64,000 nucleotides of DNA from Anticarsia gemmatalis (lineage: Eukaryota; Arthropoda; Insecta; Lepidoptera; Erebidae): NCBI RefSeq assembly GCF_050436995.1, contig NC_134763.1, positions 1,550,001-1,614,000 on the forward strand, in the 5' to 3' direction. The position numbers and the translations under genes are program-made. Shown in pieces: positions 61,186 through 64,000 of this stretch. Every line of letters begins with the position of its first letter. Within the stretch, counting starts at the first letter, position 1. The notes under the pieces are model-generated. The model was not told where the DNA came from and did no database searches. It worked only from the letters and a program-made list of their open reading frames with translations.

Positions 61186-61384
61186 TTAAGATTTCTGCGA
61201 GTCGGATTTGATGGCCCAGATCTGCCGGATAGAGTTGGAAAGTCCGATGTCGTGGCTGATGATGTAGAAGAGACCGCCGAGGGTGGCGATGGACAGCAAG
61301 TAGACAAGACCGAGGGCCACCTTGGGGATGAACGGACCGAATATACTGGCGCGTACGTAGTCCACCGCAATAGCTTCAAGACCC
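61186..61384 (-). CDS. SdhD: Succinate dehydrogenase cytochrome b small subunit (SDHD), last coding exon only
   Basis: Read on the minus strand, the acceptor is AACTTTACAG at 61385 and upward, and the stop TAA is at 61186-61188. The first base completes a codon split with the previous exon, and a Trp codon there would fit. The frame gives GLEAIAVDYVRASIFGPFIP, then a transmembrane helix (KVALGLVYLLSIATLGGLFY), then ISHDIGLSNSIRQIWAIKS. This matches the C-terminal half of SDHD: the DYV with its quinone-site Tyr, a membrane helix, and the H/YNDxG segment. SDHD anchors complex II in the inner mitochondrial membrane and helps bind ubiquinone. No other SDHD exon is visible in the window, so the rest lies beyond 64,000. 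An AATAAA on this strand at 61085-61090 fits as its poly(A) signal. Confidence 0.88.
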
Positions 61385-61703
61385 CTGTAAAGTTAAACGA
61401 CATTATTACAAGCGGAGAAATAAATTATACGTAGAATAAGAGCGTGCAATTTTTGCACCCCGCTCACTTAAAAACCAAATGCGGTGATTTAAAACATTTT
61501 TTAAATTTTGCTAGAGTGGCTGATAGCTACACCTACCACTCATTTGGTACGAACGCAGGTAGTCGCTAAAATGCGCGCTTGTGATACCGATGGTGTTACT
61601 GAATCGCCGATCATCGATGCCAAAAGTAACGTCAAACGTGTCTGCGGTATTCTTAATACAAATATAGAGAATGAAATAATAATCTTCGAACTATAGTACA
61701 TAC
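61385..61703 (-). other. SDHD intron up to the retrotransposon
   Basis: CTTTACAG acceptor at 61385-61392 on the minus strand; no other exon seen up to the LTR at 61704. Confidence 0.6.
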
Positions 61704-61989
61704 TGTAGTGAATCTCCTCTATTTGTTTATCAACGTAACCGGCACGCGGGTACATCTCTATTGTTTCTCAACGTAACCGGCGTGCCGGTACATCTCTAGT
61801 TCTCACTCACTCACTCTCACTCTCCCACGCCGCGCGCGCTTTGTTAGTTTTAGAGGTTATATGTGATACGAATAAGAGAGTCAGATTACTCAGATTACTC
61901 AGATTGTCGTCCACTCAACTAGTCATATTCAATAAATATAATTGGACAACTCATTAGTTTATGTGTACTGTGTATCGCCCTCCTCTTCA
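61704..61989 (+). repeat. 5' LTR of the Ty3/gypsy element
   Basis: It starts TGTAGTGAATC and ends CTCTTCA, one base before TGGTGACCCC. It holds two imperfect 40-base tandem copies near 61719-61798 (shared core CAACGTAACCGGC), a triplicated ATTACTCAG-type repeat near 61882-61907, and AATAAA at 61931-61936. The 3' LTR is outside the window, so the borders are inferred from TG/CA and the primer site. Confidence 0.7.
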
Positions 61990-62016
61990 TTGGTGACCCC
62001 GTTGAACAACGCAAGC

Positions 62017-63080
62017 ATGATGGAAGAAAAGGACAACGCTGACAGCAAACAAGGCAACATGGCCACGCCGGAAAGTTTTCGTGTGGGAGTACGCATACCG
62101 CCATTCTATGTCGAAAAACCGGCCTTGTGGTTTAACCAAATGGAAGCGCAGTTTATGCTCGCCAATATCAAGTCAGACGATACCAAATTTTACTACGTAA
62201 CTGGCAACCTGGATTCTCAATTCGCCTCCGAAGTAGAAGACATTATCGCAAACCCTCCACCCACTGGTAAATACGAAAAGCTTAAAAGTGAACTTATAAA
62301 ACGGCTATCGGCATCACGTGAACGAAAAATCAAGCAGATGTTGACACATGAAGAGCTTGGTGACAGAAAACCGTCACAGTTCTATCGACACCTACTCAAC
62401 TTAGCCGGACCAGGCGTACCCGAAGAGTTCCTGCGGACAATATGGGCGAGTCGACTTCCCAGCAGTACGCAAGCAATCGTAGCTTCCCAGACGAAGACGG
62501 ATATGATTGAACTAACAGAATTGGCTGACCGGATCCACGACGTTGACTGCCTCTGTGGCGCAGTGGTTTAGGTCGCCACGCTGATACCACTGCAACGGGA
62601 GGTCGTGGGTTCGATTCCCACACGGGACAATTATTTGTGCGATCCACAAATAATTGTTTCGGGTCTGGTTGTGCTTTGTGTCCGTTGTTTGTATGTTTGT
62701 AAAAGTCCCCGCGACACAAGAGCAATTCTTAGTGCGGGAGTTGTCTTTTATAAAATAAAATAAAAATAAATAACCAGGTCCCATCAACTTCAGCTATCTC
62801 TACTACTGGTTCTTCGAGCGCCCCTAGCAACAGTGTAAACACCGAGATTGCCGCGCTCTCTAAACAGCTGGAAAAGTTAGCGGATAAAGTGGAACGATTA
62901 TCTCGACCGCGAGGACGATCCCGCAGCCGCACGCGTCAGCAGTCAACTACAACAAGGTCGCAGTCTAGCTACAGTAAATTCCCGCAGTGCTGGTATCATC
63001 AGAAGTTCGGAGACCGAGCCAATAAGTGTATGAAGCCATGCGATTATTCTACATCGGGAAACGCGCGGGGCAATCAGTAA
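62017..63080 (+). pseudogene. gag: gag of the Ty3/gypsy element, interrupted by a SINE
   Basis: The N-terminal part from ATG 62017 encodes a capsid-type Gag typical of insect gypsy elements, with PPFYVEKPALWFNQMEAQF, NPPPTGKYEKLKSELIKRLS and GDRKPSQFYRHL. An earlier in-frame ATG at 61942 lies within the LTR and is unlikely. At about 62543 a tRNA-derived SINE breaks the frame and adds a stop at 62569-62571. After it (62774-63080) the frame resumes in another register with a Ser-rich linker, an Arg/Ser tract and a zinc-knuckle variant, CWYHQKFGDRANKCMKPC, ending at TAA 63078-63080. Gag normally forms the particle; this copy is broken. Confidence 0.85.
62543..62773 (+). mobile_element. SINE-B copy inserted in gag
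   Basis: tRNA-derived SINE with A-box-like TGGCGCAGTGGTTTAGG and B-box GGTTCGATTCCC, a body shared with the copies at 15,345 and 23,552, and a TAAAA-type tail. It interrupts gag codons. No clear target duplication was found. Confidence 0.88.
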
Positions 63081-64000
63081 TGGCGGCCAACGATTGCCCG
63101 AGTGCTGGTCGCTTATTTGTCACCGATCAACGGTCAAAGGTACAGTTCCTGGTCGATACTGGCAGCGACCTCTGTGTCTACCCCCGATCGGCGCTCTCAA
63201 GACGATGTGAGAAGAATAATTACCAATTGTGTGCCGCGAATGGAACTGCTATTAATACTTACGGTTTTATAGACATTAAGTTAAACCTAGGGTTGCGCCG
63301 TGACTTCATGTGGAAATTTATTATAGCCGATGTAACAAAGGCGATAATAGGCGTAGATTTTTTATCGTATTATAACTTAGTTGTTGATTGCAGGAACCAA
63401 CGTCTCATCGACAACTCCACCCCGGCTTCACCTGCCCGGCGTTCTGACGACATTTCTTCGATTAAGGTAAATCTTGGCAATTCCGCATACACACACATAC
63501 TAAGGGAATTTCCCGACATCACTCGTCCACCAGGCATTCACCGCACTCTCAAACATAACACAGTACATCACATACGCACCACTCCCGGACCGCCAGTGTC
63601 ATGTTCACCTCGCAGATTGGCGCCGGACAAATTAAAGATAGCCAGAGATGAATTTGAGTCTATGTTGCAGTGTGGTACCTGTCGAGTATCTGAGTCACCC
63701 TGGTCTTCACCGCTACACTTGGCGCCTAAAAAAGACGCAGGTTGGCGTCCCTGTGGTGACTACAGAATGTTAAACGCACGTACCATTGCAGACCAATACC
63801 CCATCCGACATATACAAGATTTTGCCCACAGTCTATCTGGCTGTACGGTCTTCTCGCAAATCGATCTTGTGAGGGCCTATAACCAAATTCCTGTGCATCC
63901 TGATGACATACCGAAGACAGCCATCACGACGCCGTTCGGTCTTTTCGAATTCCCCTACATGACGTTTGGATTACGAAATGCCGGACAGACGTTCCAGCGC
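63026..64000 (+). CDS. pol: pol of the Ty3/gypsy element: protease and N-terminal reverse transcriptase (partial)
   Basis: It lies in the -1 frame relative to the end of gag, opens at 63026 and stays open to the end of the window. The protease active site is FLVDTGSDLCVYP (about 63146-63184), followed by IIGVDFLSYYN. Reverse transcriptase begins with a WSSPLHLAPKKDAGWRPCGDYR block, then FSQIDLVRAYNQIPVH (first catalytic Asp), then FGLFEFPYMTFGLRNAG and FQR at the end. The YxDD box, RNase H and integrase would lie beyond 64,000. There is no start codon of its own; it is expressed by frameshifting from gag. Confidence 0.9.
   Translation, partial: MYEAMRLFYIGKRAGQSVMAANDCPSAGRLFVTDQRSKVQFLVDTGSDLCVYPRSALSRRCEKNNYQLCAANGTAINTYGFIDIKLNLGLRRDFMWKFIIADVTKAIIGVDFLSYYNLVVDCRNQRLIDNSTPASPARRSDDISSIKVNLGNSAYTHILREFPDITRPPGIHRTLKHNTVHHIRTTPGPPVSCSPRRLAPDKLKIARDEFESMLQCGTCRVSESPWSSPLHLAPKKDAGWRPCGDYRMLNARTIADQYPIRHIQDFAHSLSGCTVFSQIDLVRAYNQIPVHPDDIPKTAITTPFGLFEFPYMTFGLRNAGQTFQR
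63056..63099 (+). promoter_or_regulatory. Programmed -1 ribosomal frameshift signal between gag and pol
   Basis: The heptamer G GGA AAC at 63056-63062 is in register with the gag codons and matches the X XXY YYZ rule. Slipping back one base gives GGG AAA, exactly the pol frame. After a 5-base spacer, GGGCAATC (63068-63075) pairs perfectly with GATTGCCC (63092-63099). The gag stop sits in the 16-base loop. Confidence 0.8.

Larger units (their letters stand above)
61704..64000 (+). mobile_element. Ty3/gypsy LTR retrotransposon, 5' part (cut by the window end)
   Basis: In order: 5' LTR 61704-61989 (TG...CA), primer-binding-type TGGTGACCCCG at 61991, gag from 62017, a SINE inserted in gag at about 62543-62773, zinc-knuckle region, a -1 frameshift signal at 63056, protease and the start of reverse transcriptase, open to the last base. 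The element probably lies inside an SDHD intron and runs opposite to that gene. The SINE breaks gag, so this copy cannot make intact Gag. The pol frame has no stop over about 975 bases, so the copy is fairly young. Confidence 0.88.

Noticed and set aside
61182..61403. 73-codon minus-strand frame over the SDHD exon
   Set aside because: It is the wrong register. The shifted frame gives the clear SDHD C terminus with a membrane helix and DYV motif.
61942..62016. gag start at the first in-frame ATG (61942)
   Set aside because: That ATG lies inside the LTR before the primer site; the ATG at 62017 after the primer site fits the family better.
62396..62787. Minus-strand frames over the gag SINE
   Set aside because: They read through the SINE in antisense and share no known protein features.

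Overview
This window is nuclear DNA from a moth or butterfly (Lepidoptera). It is AT-rich and holds small spliced genes with large introns. It is packed with repeat types typical of lepidopteran genomes: Helitrons that begin TC and end CTAG and sit between A and T, several tRNA-like SINE families, a SINE with a 5S-rRNA-like head, and several fold-back MITEs. Nothing bacterial or organellar is present.

Three host genes can be supported. (1) At 25,427-29,786 (+) is a three-exon gene for a secreted Val/Pro/Lys/Tyr-rich, cuticle-type protein of 146 aa. It has a TATA box and a four-codon first exon that only starts the signal peptide. (2) At 49,365-55,248 (+) is PTPMT1, a mitochondrial phosphatase of cardiolipin synthesis, with five certain coding exons and a probable start-codon-only first exon. 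(3) At 61,186-61,384 (-) is the last coding exon of succinate dehydrogenase subunit D. Its upstream exons must lie beyond base 64,000, so the Ty3/gypsy element that begins at 61,704 probably sits in an SDHD intron. PTPMT1 and SDHD converge, and both products belong to the mitochondrial inner membrane.

Layout. 1-25 kb: intergenic DNA made of layers of SINEs, Helitrons and MITEs, with GC-rich non-repetitive blocks near 5.5-6.3 kb and 11.5-11.7 kb. 25-30 kb: cuticle-type gene, with repeats in both introns. 30-38.4 kb: more repeats, including a remnant coding region with a SWIM zinc finger (33,978-34,500, -). 38.4-49.3 kb: a strikingly repeat-poor stretch with several GC-rich islands and no convincing exons, a candidate cis-regulatory domain. 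49.3-55.3 kb: PTPMT1, with Helitrons pressed against its splice sites. 56.7-58.8 kb: the most unusual object, a 1,683-bp fold-back transposon with two 580-bp arms, an exact 8-bp target duplication, and an open frame resembling the C-terminal half of a ubiquitin-specific protease (C19). It is itself inserted in a GC-rich MITE. 61.7-64 kb: a Ty3/gypsy retrotransposon with LTR, gag broken by a SINE, a textbook -1 frameshift signal, protease and the start of reverse transcriptase, cut by the window end.

All calls rest on reading the sequence; no database search was possible. Repeat family letters (SINE-A, MITE-3 and so on) are local labels used only here.
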